27,988 nucleotides of DNA, taken from NCBI GenBank assembly GCA_035294725.1, contig DATGKK010000050.1, forward strand, positions 1 to 27,988, read 5' to 3'. Both the position numbers and the translations under genes were made by a program. The notes beneath the pieces were generated by a model. It ran no database searches. It was not told the DNA's origin and worked only from the letters and a program-made list of their open reading frames with translations. The stretch comes from DATGKK01 sp035294725 (GTDB lineage Bacteria; Actinomycetota; Acidimicrobiia; Acidimicrobiales; Bog-793). Below, piece after piece: positions 14,760 through 22,415 of the stretch (its first letter is position 1; each line of letters begins with the position of its first letter).

Positions 14760-17113
14760 GGCGGGGCGGCTGGCGGCGTCACCGGCAGGACGCCGCGGGT
14801 GTGGCGTCGGTCGTCGCCATGGCGCTCGCCTACCTGTCCCCGGCCGTGAAGGACGGGCTCGCCTTCGGGCCCTACGACGCGGCCGCCGACGGCACCATCG
14901 GCAACCTCGGCACCCTACGCCAGCTCCCGCTCCACAACCGGCTGAACGGGGACGTCGTCAACCAGGCGATCCCGTGGAACACCCTCGACTGGCGGCTCGT
15001 GCACGCGGGGCAGCTGCCCTTGTGGAACCCCTACAACGTGCTCGGCCTGCCTCAGCTGTTCAACTTCGAGTCGGGCGCCTTCAGCCTGCCCGCGCTCGCC
15101 GGCTACGGCGTGCCGCTCCGCCTCGCCTTCACGGTGACCGTGCTCGTGAAGCTGCTCGTTGCCGGTCTTGGCACCTACCTGCTCTGCCGCCAGCTCGCCG
15201 TCCACCCCCTGCCCGCCGCCGCCGGTGCCGTCTCGTTCATGCTCTCGGGCGGGTTCGCGAGCTGGCTCGGCTGGTCGCTGAGCGGGGTGGTGGCCTTCGC
15301 CCCGCTCGTCTGCGCCTTCATGCTGCTCGCCTACCGGGAGCGCCGCCCCCGCTATGTGGTCCTCCTCGCCCTCTCGGTCATGTTCGCCTACTACGGCGGC
15401 TTTCCGGAGATGTACGCCCTCTTGGCGGGGGCGCTGGTGGGCTTTTCGGCCGGGGCCGCCGCCACGCTCCTTGTGACGCGCCGGCGGGTCTCGCTCGAGG
15501 GCGGTGCCCGGGTGCTCGGTGGCCTCGTCCTCGGCTCGGGCCTCGCCTGCCCGCTCCTTCTGCCCGGCGCGCAGGTCCTCCGGCTCTCGACTCACGCCGC
15601 CACGCACGGCATCCCGGCAGGGACCGGGATCTCCCGCCTCTCCCTCCTCGTGAGCGCCGGCTACTACGGCCTCCCCGTGAAGGGGAGCGTGACCTTCCCG
15701 CACGTCAACTTCTACGAGACCGTCTCCTACGTCGGCATCGTGGCGATCGCGGCGGCGGCCGTGGGGCTCGTGCTGGCGAGGCGGCAGGCCGCCGTCGTCG
15801 GCCTCGGGCTCCTCACGCTCGTCAGCCTCGTCGCCTCGTACCGGATCGGGAACGCGAAGTGGGTGGGGGAGCTGTTCGCCGCGGTCGGCCTCCACTCGGT
15901 CCACCCGAGCCGGGTCCGCCTCGTCGCCGCCCTCGGCATCTGCTGCCTCGCCGCGGTCGGCCTCGACCGCCTGCTCTACCAGCCTGGGCGGGCCACCCGG
16001 CGGGCCTGGCTCGCAGCTTCCGTGCTCGCGGCGGGCCTCGTCGGAGCGCTCTGCTGGTCCTCGGCGGCGGAGCACCTGAGAGGCATCGAGGCAACGGAGC
16101 GCTTCCACGCCCTCATCTGGCCGGTGGGGCTCGCCGTCGCTCTCCTCGCTGCCGCGCTCGCCGCCACACTGGCCGGCCGGTCGAGCGCACGCGCCGCGGT
16201 GCCGGGAGCGATGCCGGCGCGCTGGCGGCTCCCGCTCGGCCTCGGGCTGGCGGGGCTCCAGGGGGCCTTCGTCCTGTTCGCCGGAGTCGGGCTCAACTCC
16301 TGGTCCCACACGGGGCTGCGGGAGTACCCGGCTGCGGTCGAGCTCCGCCACGTCGTCGGGCGGGGCATCGTCGCCTTCGACGGCCCGCCCGGCCTGCCGC
16401 CGACGCAGTGGCCGCAGCTCGGCTTCTACCCGAACCTCAACATGCTGTACCAGGTGACGGAGTTCGCCGGCCACGACCCGGTCCTTCCGGCCGCCTACGC
16501 CCGCACCTGGCCGGTGCCGCCGGCGCGCGGAGCGGGGGCTCCCCGGCGCCCGAGGTTGAGCGCCCTCGACATGCCCGAGATCACCTCGGCAGCAGAGGCC
16601 CGCCGGTATGGGATCTCGTACCTTCTCGTCCCGCCCGGACGCGCGCTTCCGCCCGGAACCTCGCACGTGGCGACGGTTGGCGGAGAGCAGGTGGCGAGGG
16701 TGGAGGGCGCCTCCCGCTTCTTCTTCGCCGGCGCCGGGGGCGCGAGGGTGCTCTCGTGGTCGGAGCCGTCGGACAACCGCTTCGTCGTGCACGTCGACGC
16801 CCCGTCTGCGCTCCGGTCCCGCCGTGAGCTCGTGCTGGCGATCACGCGGCTGCCCGGCTTCTCGGTGACCGCCGGCGGCCGGACCCTCAGGGTCCGGCCC
16901 TACGGCCGCTTCGAGATGGCGGTCACGGTGCCCGAGGGAGTCTCGACGCTGCGCGTCACCTACTGGCCGGGCACGTTCACCGACGGGCTCGTGGTCGCAG
17001 CCGCCTCCCTCGCCCTCCTCGTCACCTGGTCCGTGCTGGCGCCGGTGCTCGGGCGGCGCCGTGCTGCCGCCCACCGGCGCAGGGCGCCGGCGGTGGCTCT
17101 CCGGCGCCGGTGA
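14756..17113 (+). CDS. YfhO-like multi-spanning membrane protein (GT-C-type), copy 1
   Basis: This 785-residue membrane protein has roughly 13 hydrophobic segments, a short basic N-terminus and a C-terminal soluble domain before the last helix. It fits the YfhO family, whose members in low-GC Gram-positives are linked to glycosylation of cell-wall polymers. Visible marks are FGPYD with Asp41 in the first external loop (the usual place of the GT-C acidic residue), GQLPLWNPY at 85-93 with downstream NFESG, and YYGGFPE at 212-218. A beta-rich domain with PGFSVTAGG begins near 700, and the last helix is near 748-768. The start is GTG 14756, with GGGGGTGAG about 10 nt upstream; it aligns with the start of copy 2. 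The frame is open further upstream, but that part looks non-coding. The substrate is unknown. Confidence 0.8.
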   Translation: MRRGGWRRHRQDAAGVASVVAMALAYLSPAVKDGLAFGPYDAAADGTIGNLGTLRQLPLHNRLNGDVVNQAIPWNTLDWRLVHAGQLPLWNPYNVLGLPQLFNFESGAFSLPALAGYGVPLRLAFTVTVLVKLLVAGLGTYLLCRQLAVHPLPAAAGAVSFMLSGGFASWLGWSLSGVVAFAPLVCAFMLLAYRERRPRYVVLLALSVMFAYYGGFPEMYALLAGALVGFSAGAAATLLVTRRRVSLEGGARVLGGLVLGSGLACPLLLPGAQVLRLSTHAATHGIPAGTGISRLSLLVSAGYYGLPVKGSVTFPHVNFYETVSYVGIVAIAAAAVGLVLARRQAAVVGLGLLTLVSLVASYRIGNAKWVGELFAAVGLHSVHPSRVRLVAALGICCLAAVGLDRLLYQPGRATRRAWLAASVLAAGLVGALCWSSAAEHLRGIEATERFHALIWPVGLAVALLAAALAATLAGRSSARAAVPGAMPARWRLPLGLGLAGLQGAFVLFAGVGLNSWSHTGLREYPAAVELRHVVGRGIVAFDGPPGLPPTQWPQLGFYPNLNMLYQVTEFAGHDPVLPAAYARTWPVPPARGAGAPRRPRLSALDMPEITSAAEARRYGISYLLVPPGRALPPGTSHVATVGGEQVARVEGASRFFFAGAGGARVLSWSEPSDNRFVVHVDAPSALRSRRELVLAITRLPGFSVTAGGRTLRVRPYGRFEMAVTVPEGVSTLRVTYWPGTFTDGLVVAAASLALLVTWSVLAPVLGRRRAAAHRRRAPAVALRRR

Positions 17114-17114
17114 A

Positions 17115-17120
17115 TAGGCT
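17115..17120 (+). promoter_or_regulatory. Candidate leaderless -10 element of the second YfhO-like gene
   Basis: TAGGCT lies in the 13-nt gap between the two paralogues and ends 6 nt before the ATG at 17127. No Shine-Dalgarno and no clear -35 are seen. If real, copy 2 has its own promoter in addition to read-through from copy 1. Confidence 0.4.
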
Positions 17121-17126
17121 CGGCTG

Positions 17127-19628
17127 ATGCCAGCGCACCGAGCTCGCCGCCGGCACCGCTACTGGCCCGACGTGGCCGGTGTAGGGGCGGTCGTCGCTCT
17201 CGCGTGCGCGTACCTGTCCCCGGCGCTGAAGGACGGCCCCGGTTTCGGCTCGTTCGATCTCGTCCTCCCGCTCACGAGCCTCGGGGCCGGCACGTACCGG
17301 CTCCCGGCGTTCAACCGGGTCAACTCCGACTCGGTCTCCCAGATGAACGTCTGGAACGGCCTCGACTGGCGGGCGATCCACGCCGGGCAGTTCCCGCTCT
17401 GGAACGGGCTCTCCCTCCTCGGCCTGCCCCACTTCCTCAACTTCGAGTCGGCGGTCCTCAGCCTGCCGGACCTCGTGAGCTACGCCGTGCCGCTCCGGTT
17501 CGCCTTCCTCACCGCCGTGCTCGTGAAGATGGTGATCGCCGGCACGGGCGCCTACCTCCTGGCCCGGGTGGTCGGCCTGCGGCCACTTGGCGCCTCATTC
17601 GCCGGCATCACGTTCATGCTGTCCGGCGCCTTCGCCAACTGGCTCGCCTGGCCGCTCAGCGACGTGGTCGCCTGGCTCGGGTGGATCGCGGCGTTCGCCA
17701 TCCTCGCCTACACGAGGCCTGGTCAGGTCCGCTACGTCGCCGGCCTCGCGGTGGCCGTGGCCTTCTGCGGCTACGGAGGCTTCCCGGAGGCGAACGTCTT
17801 CGTCGCCGTGGCCCTTGTGGTGATGGCGGTCGCCGTCGTGCTCTGGGCGCCGCTGTGGCGCCGGTGGAGCGTGCCGGCGAGGGAGGCGCCGGGCTCCGGT
17901 CCCGGAGCGGTGCTGGCGGTGTCGCCGGCCGGCACTGCTGCTACGGAGGGTCCGCAGCCAGCCAACCACCCCCACGCCGATGTGGCGGCGGGGATCGGGC
18001 GCGTCTTTTGCGGAGTGGTCGCCGGGGCGCTGCTCGCGATGCCGCTCTGGTTCCCCGGGGTGCAGATCCTCGCCATCTCGCACCGCACGGCCGAGCAGCA
18101 CTTCGCCTCACTGCCGGCGCGCAGCCTCTCGCTCCTGCTCGCCCAGGGCTACTACGGCCTGCCGACGGGGAGGAACCCGTTCTTCCTCACGGGCTGGAAC
18201 TACTACGAGAGCGTGAGCTACGTCGGGGTCGTCGTCGTGGTGCTGGCGCTCGTGGCCCTCGTGCGGTGGTGGCGGCACCCGACCGTCGTGGCGCTCGGCG
18301 CGTGCTGCCTCGTCGTTGTCCTCACGGCCTACCAGTTCGGCTCGCTCCACCTCCTCGGCGCCCTTCTCGGCAAGGTGGCGCCGGAGGTGCTCTGGGCGAG
18401 GTTCCGCTCGGTGCTCGGCCTTCCCGTCGGGCTACTGGCGGGGATCGGGCTCGAGACCCTGCGGGGGCCGAGCCGCTCCCGGCGTGTCCTTCTCACCTAC
18501 GCCGCCGGGACCGCGCTCGCTGCGGCGGCGCTCGTGGCCCTCGCTCTGCACGGCGACCTCGCGACGCCCCTCGAGACCTCGGTGCGCGAGCGGAGCCTCA
18601 TCTGGCCCTTCGCGAGCCTCGCGGTTCTCGTCGTCGCCGGGCTCGGCTACGTCGCGACGGGAGGGCGGCAGGGTGCGCCACGGGCGGTGAGCGCGCTGCC
18701 CTCGCTCGGGCTGTGGTGCACGAGCGCGGCCTTCCTGCTGTTCGCCGGGGTCGGCATCAACGGCTACAGCCACGCCTACTTCCCCTCGACGCCGGCCATC
18801 GAGGAGCTTCACCACATCGTGGGCTCGGCGCTCGTCGGGGTCGACGACAACGTGCCGGCCACGGTGGAGCAGTTCGTGCCGGTCGGCTTCTACCCGGAGG
18901 TCAACGTCGCCTACGGGATCGCCGAGTTCACGGGCCACGACCCGGTCCTTCCCCAGCTGTACTTCCGGGCCTTCGCGCCGGCGGAGGCGAAGGGCGGCCC
19001 GGGCTTCTTCGAGCCGGACATCACGAGCGTCGCCAAAGCGCGCCGTTACGGGATCGGCTATATCCTCGCCGCTCCCGCGGCGGCACCCGTCCCCGGGGCC
19101 CGCCTCGTGGCGAGGGTCGCCGGTGACCCCCTCTACGCGGTCCCCGGGGCCTCGCGGCTCTCGCTCGTGCCGGCCACCGGGTCGTCGGGCCGCCTCCTCG
19201 AGGTGAGGCACCCGTCGAGCTCGGAATGGGACGCCGTCACCTCGACGACGGGACCGGCCCGCCTCGTCGTGCGGGTGAGCGCGGTTCCGGGCTGGCACGC
19301 CACGATCGACGGCCACCCAGCCCGGCTCGTCCGGACCGACGAGGTGATGTGGTCGCTCGCCCTTCCCCCCGGCCGGCACCGGGTCCGGGTCTGGTACCTG
19401 CCGGACCGGATCGCCGAGGGTGTCGCCATGGCGGCCGGCGGTGCTCTCTTGCTCGCCGCGCTCGGCGGAGCCGGCTGGTGGCGGCGCCGGGGCAGGGGTG
19501 CCGGGAGCAAGAGGGGGCCGGCGAAGCCCGGCGATCCTGGTCGGAGCGCCGGTGGGGCGGGGATCTTCTCGCTCGCCTCGCTCCTCGCCCCGGCCGAGGG
19601 CCCGAGCACGAAGGGTGGGCGGCGATGA
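17127..19628 (+). CDS. YfhO-like multi-spanning membrane protein (GT-C-type), copy 2
   Basis: This tandem paralogue of the preceding gene has 833 residues. It shares the order of features: a basic N-terminus, CAYLSPALKDG, FGSFD with Asp44, GQFPLWNGLSLLGLP with Trp92, NFESA, GYGGFPE (216-221), SQGYYGLP-like segments, GHDPVLP, EPDITSVAKARRYGI, and the C-terminal PGWHATIDG domain from about 721. It differs by an extra Pro/Gly/Ala-rich stretch of about 40-50 residues near 245-295 between two helices. It also has a longer basic cytoplasmic tail of about 55 residues after the last helix. The paralogues diverged long ago, since identity is patchy. ATG 17127 is 13 nt after copy 1, and the stop overlaps the Nudix ATG by 4 nt. 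Role and substrate are unknown beyond a likely envelope glycosylation function. Confidence 0.8.
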   Translation: MPAHRARRRHRYWPDVAGVGAVVALACAYLSPALKDGPGFGSFDLVLPLTSLGAGTYRLPAFNRVNSDSVSQMNVWNGLDWRAIHAGQFPLWNGLSLLGLPHFLNFESAVLSLPDLVSYAVPLRFAFLTAVLVKMVIAGTGAYLLARVVGLRPLGASFAGITFMLSGAFANWLAWPLSDVVAWLGWIAAFAILAYTRPGQVRYVAGLAVAVAFCGYGGFPEANVFVAVALVVMAVAVVLWAPLWRRWSVPAREAPGSGPGAVLAVSPAGTAATEGPQPANHPHADVAAGIGRVFCGVVAGALLAMPLWFPGVQILAISHRTAEQHFASLPARSLSLLLAQGYYGLPTGRNPFFLTGWNYYESVSYVGVVVVVLALVALVRWWRHPTVVALGACCLVVVLTAYQFGSLHLLGALLGKVAPEVLWARFRSVLGLPVGLLAGIGLETLRGPSRSRRVLLTYAAGTALAAAALVALALHGDLATPLETSVRERSLIWPFASLAVLVVAGLGYVATGGRQGAPRAVSALPSLGLWCTSAAFLLFAGVGINGYSHAYFPSTPAIEELHHIVGSALVGVDDNVPATVEQFVPVGFYPEVNVAYGIAEFTGHDPVLPQLYFRAFAPAEAKGGPGFFEPDITSVAKARRYGIGYILAAPAAAPVPGARLVARVAGDPLYAVPGASRLSLVPATGSSGRLLEVRHPSSSEWDAVTSTTGPARLVVRVSAVPGWHATIDGHPARLVRTDEVMWSLALPPGRHRVRVWYLPDRIAEGVAMAAGGALLLAALGGAGWWRRRGRGAGSKRGPAKPGDPGRSAGGAGIFSLASLLAPAEGPSTKGGRR

Positions 19629-20290
19629 GCTACCGGCAGGCGATCCCCCGCCCCGAGGGCGCCGAGCGAGTGGAGCCCGAGGCGGCCTTCGCCCGGCTCG
19701 GGGCCGGAGAGGCGGACCAGCTCACCGCGGTCGAGGTCGTCGAGCGGGCCTTCGGCGGCAGGGTCGAGCCGGACGGGCTCGGCTCGGGGCGGATCGCTGC
19801 CGCCGTGCTCATCCCGCTCCTTCGGGGCGAGGGCGGCGGGCTCGACGTCGTCGTCATCAGGCGGGGGGTCCATCTCCGCTCCAACCCGGGGGAGATCGCC
19901 TTCCCGGGAGGACGGATCGAGCGGGGGGAGACGCCGGCGGCGGCGGCGCTTCGCGAGACCCACGAGGAGGTCGGCCTCGCCCCGTCGGCGGTCCGGCTCC
20001 TCGGGGCGCTCCCTCCGGTGGCGAGAGCCTCGCGCCCCGAGCCGATCGCGGCCTTCGTCGGCCTCGTCGAGGGACGTCCCCGCCTCTCAGCGAACCCGAT
20101 GGAGGTGGACGCCGTGATGACCGTCCCCCTCGCGGAGCTGGCGGACCCGAGCCGCTACTGGGAGGAGCGCTGGGTGAGGGACGGGATCGAGTGGCGGATG
20201 CCCTTCTTCGAGCTCGGCGACGACGTGCTGTGGGGGGCGAGCGCCCGCATGCTCGTCATGCTCTTCGAGCGCCTCACGGCCTCCAGGTAG
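19625..20290 (+). CDS. Nudix hydrolase, CoA pyrophosphatase (NudL) type
   Basis: This 221-residue protein has a complete Nudix box from Gly96 to Leu118 (G-x5-E-x7-RE-U-x-EE-x-GU, with Glu102, Arg110, Glu111, Glu114, Glu115). Directly before it stands the CoA-specific pattern VVIRRGVHLRSNPGEIAFPGG, typical of the NudL/PCD1 group that cleaves CoA to phosphopantetheine and adenosine-3',5'-bisphosphate. The length and the conserved C-terminal MPFFELGDDVLWGASARML block also fit. ATG 19625 overlaps the preceding stop by 4 nt (ATGA). Proximity to the YfhO pair does not suggest a shared pathway. Confidence 0.88.
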   Translation: MSYRQAIPRPEGAERVEPEAAFARLGAGEADQLTAVEVVERAFGGRVEPDGLGSGRIAAAVLIPLLRGEGGGLDVVVIRRGVHLRSNPGEIAFPGGRIERGETPAAAALRETHEEVGLAPSAVRLLGALPPVARASRPEPIAAFVGLVEGRPRLSANPMEVDAVMTVPLAELADPSRYWEERWVRDGIEWRMPFFELGDDVLWGASARMLVMLFERLTASR

Positions 20291-20293
20291 GCT
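20288..20293 (+). promoter_or_regulatory. Candidate leaderless -10 element of guaB3
   Basis: TAGGCT overlaps the stop codon of the Nudix gene and ends 8 nt before GTG 20302. There is no Shine-Dalgarno. TTCGAG (20264-20269) is a poor -35. Confidence 0.4.
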
Positions 20294-20301
20294 CGTCCGA
20301 G

Positions 20302-21411
20302 GTGGGAGAGATCGATATCGGCATCGGCAAGTCCGGCCGGCGCGCCTACGCCCTTGACGATGTGACAGTGGTGCCGACGCGCCGCACCCGCGACCCGGAC
20401 GACGTCGACCTCTCCTGGGCGATCGAGGGCTATCGCAACGGGCTGCCGTTCCTCGCTGCGGCCCTCGACGCGGCCGTGAGCCCGACCCGGGCCGTCGAGA
20501 TCTCGAGGCTCGGGGGGATCGGCGTGCTCAACCTCGAGGGCCTCTGGACCCGCTACGAGGACCCGGAGCCGGTGCTCGATCGGATCGCGGCGGCCGGCGA
20601 CGACGAGGCGGCGGCGGTCCTGCGCGCCGCCTACGAGGAGCCGGTGAAGGCCGAGCTCGTGACGGCGCGCATCCGGGAGATCGGGAGCGCCGGCGTCGTC
20701 ACCTGCGGCGCCCTCACGCCGCAGCGCACGACGGAGTTCGCGAAGGCCGTCGTCGACGCCGAGCTGGACCTGCTCGTCGTGCAGGGGACCGTCGTCTCGG
20801 CCGAGCACGTCTCACGGACCCGGGAGCCGCTCAATTTGAAGCGATTCATCCGCGAGTACGAGATCCCCGTCATCGTGGGGGGCTGCACCTCCTACCACGC
20901 CGCCCTCCACCTGATGCGCACCGGGGCGGTCGGCGTCCTCGTCGGCGTGGGCTCCGGCGACGCGTCGACGACGGCCTCGGTGCTCGGCATCGGCGCCCCG
21001 CAGGCCACGGCGATCGCGGATGCCGCCGCCGCCCGCTCCCGGCATCTCGAGGAGACCGGGGTCTACGCGCAGGTCATCGCGGATGGTGGCATCAACCGGG
21101 GCGGCGACCTCACGACGGCGATCGCGTGCGGCGCCGACGCCGTCGTGCTCGGCACGGCGCTCGCTGCCGCCGACGACGCTCCGGGTCGGGGCTACGCGTG
21201 GGGCATGGCGGCGTTCCACCCGACCCTTCCGCGGGCCAAGCGGGTCCGGGTCGAGCCGGCCGGCACCCTCGAGGAGATCCTCGTCGGGCCGGCCCGCTCG
21301 AGCGACGGCCGGGCGAACCTGTTCGGGGCGCTCCGGGCTGCCATGGCCATGTGCGGCTACGAGACCCTGCGCGAGTTCCACAAGGCCGACGTCGTGGTGC
21401 GCGAGCGCTGA
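20302..21411 (+). CDS. guaB3: GuaB3-type IMP dehydrogenase family protein
   Basis: This is a 369-residue (beta/alpha)8-barrel protein of the IMPDH/GMP-reductase superfamily, clearly the GuaB3 subgroup. It begins VGEIDIGIGKSGRRAYALDDVTVVPTRRTRDPDDVDLSW, has no CBS domains, and retains VIADGGI (258-264) and the C-terminal GTLEEILVGPARSSDGRANLFGALR block. The loop that carries the nucleophilic Cys in true IMPDHs reads GVGSGDASTTASVLGIG (from 215), with no cysteine. Classical IMP oxidation through a thioimidate is therefore unlikely. The function of actinobacterial GuaB3 is, to my knowledge, not settled. GTG 20302 gives the conserved N-terminus and follows a leaderless-type hexamer. The usual partner guaB is not in the window, while guaA lies two genes downstream. 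Confidence 0.92.
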   Translation: MGEIDIGIGKSGRRAYALDDVTVVPTRRTRDPDDVDLSWAIEGYRNGLPFLAAALDAAVSPTRAVEISRLGGIGVLNLEGLWTRYEDPEPVLDRIAAAGDDEAAAVLRAAYEEPVKAELVTARIREIGSAGVVTCGALTPQRTTEFAKAVVDAELDLLVVQGTVVSAEHVSRTREPLNLKRFIREYEIPVIVGGCTSYHAALHLMRTGAVGVLVGVGSGDASTTASVLGIGAPQATAIADAAAARSRHLEETGVYAQVIADGGINRGGDLTTAIACGADAVVLGTALAAADDAPGRGYAWGMAAFHPTLPRAKRVRVEPAGTLEEILVGPARSSDGRANLFGALRAAMAMCGYETLREFHKADVVVRER

Positions 21412-21425
21412 CCGGCCCGCCCGGC

Positions 21426-22406
21426 ATGGAGTACTTCCCGCCGATCGAGCCGTACGACCACGGGCTGCTCGAGGTCGGCGACGGCCAGGAGGTCTATTTC
21501 GAGCAGTCCGGGAACCCCGAGGGGGCGCCGGTCGTGATGCTGCACGGCGGTCCGGGCTCGGGCTGCTCGCCCGGCTACCGGAGGCCGTGGGACCCGGCGG
21601 TCTACCGGATCGTCTGTGTCGACCAGCGCGGGTGCGGCAGGAGCCGGCCCCGCGTCGAGGCCATGACCGACCTCTCGGCGAACACGACCCCCCACCTCCT
21701 CGGCGACATCGAGCGGCTGCGAGCGCACCTCGGCATCGAGCGGTGGCTCGTCTGGGGCGGGTCGTGGGGCTCCACGCTCGCCCTCGCCTACGCCGAGGCG
21801 CACCTCGAGCGGGTGACCGGGATGATCCTCATCTCGGTGACGATGACCCGCCCCGGCGACGTGCACTGGCTCTACCACGAGGTCGGCCGCTACCTGCCGG
21901 AGGCCTGGGACCGCTTCCGGTCCGGCGTGCCGGAGGCGAGCCGGGACGGCGACCTCGTCGCCGCCTACGACCGGCTCCTCAACGGCTCGTTCGACCCGGG
22001 CGTGCGGGAGGCGGCAGCGCTCGCCTGGTGCGAGTGGGAGGACGCCGTGCAGTCGCTCGAGCCCGGGTGGGCGCCGAGCCCGAGGTACGCCGACCCGGCC
22101 TTCCGGATCACCTTCGCCCGGCTCTGCGCCCACTACTTCAGCCACGCCGCCTGGCTGCGAGACGGCCAGCTGCTCGAGGAGGCCCACCGGCTCGCCGGCA
22201 TCCCCGGGATCCTCATCCACGGGCAGTTCGATCTCGGCGGCCCTGCAGACGTCCCGTGGCTCCTCGCGAGGGCGTGGCCCGATGCGGAGCTCCACCTCGT
22301 CGCGACGGGCCACTCCGGAGGCGAGGAGATGACCGAGCGGTACCTCGAGGCGACGCACCGTTTCGCCCAGCTCGGCCTCCGGGGCAGGGGGGCGGCCGCC
22401 GGGTAG
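21426..22406 (+). CDS. pip: Proline iminopeptidase (prolyl aminopeptidase, peptidase S33)
   Basis: This enzyme releases N-terminal proline from peptides in the cytoplasm. The 326-residue product is full length: HGGPGSGCSP at 40-49 (oxyanion HGGPG), VDQRGCGRSRP, ENTT-like SANTTPHLLGDIERLR, the nucleophile elbow GGSWGSTLALAY with Ser113, a candidate Asp269 in HGQFDLGGP and His296 in ATGHSG. The canonical family has RYD at the acid position; here it is QFD, and the Asp is kept. ATG 21426 lies 14 nt after guaB3 with no clear ribosome-binding site. Co-transcription with guaB3 is likely, and guaA begins 10 nt later. Confidence 0.94.
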   Translation: MEYFPPIEPYDHGLLEVGDGQEVYFEQSGNPEGAPVVMLHGGPGSGCSPGYRRPWDPAVYRIVCVDQRGCGRSRPRVEAMTDLSANTTPHLLGDIERLRAHLGIERWLVWGGSWGSTLALAYAEAHLERVTGMILISVTMTRPGDVHWLYHEVGRYLPEAWDRFRSGVPEASRDGDLVAAYDRLLNGSFDPGVREAAALAWCEWEDAVQSLEPGWAPSPRYADPAFRITFARLCAHYFSHAAWLRDGQLLEEAHRLAGIPGILIHGQFDLGGPADVPWLLARAWPDAELHLVATGHSGGEEMTERYLEATHRFAQLGLRGRGAAAG

Positions 22407-22409
22407 CCT
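22404..22409 (+). promoter_or_regulatory. Candidate leaderless -10 element of guaA
   Basis: TAGCCT overlaps the stop codon of the iminopeptidase gene and ends 6 nt before ATG 22416. No Shine-Dalgarno precedes the ATG. Confidence 0.45.
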
Positions 22410-22415
22410 TCGGCG

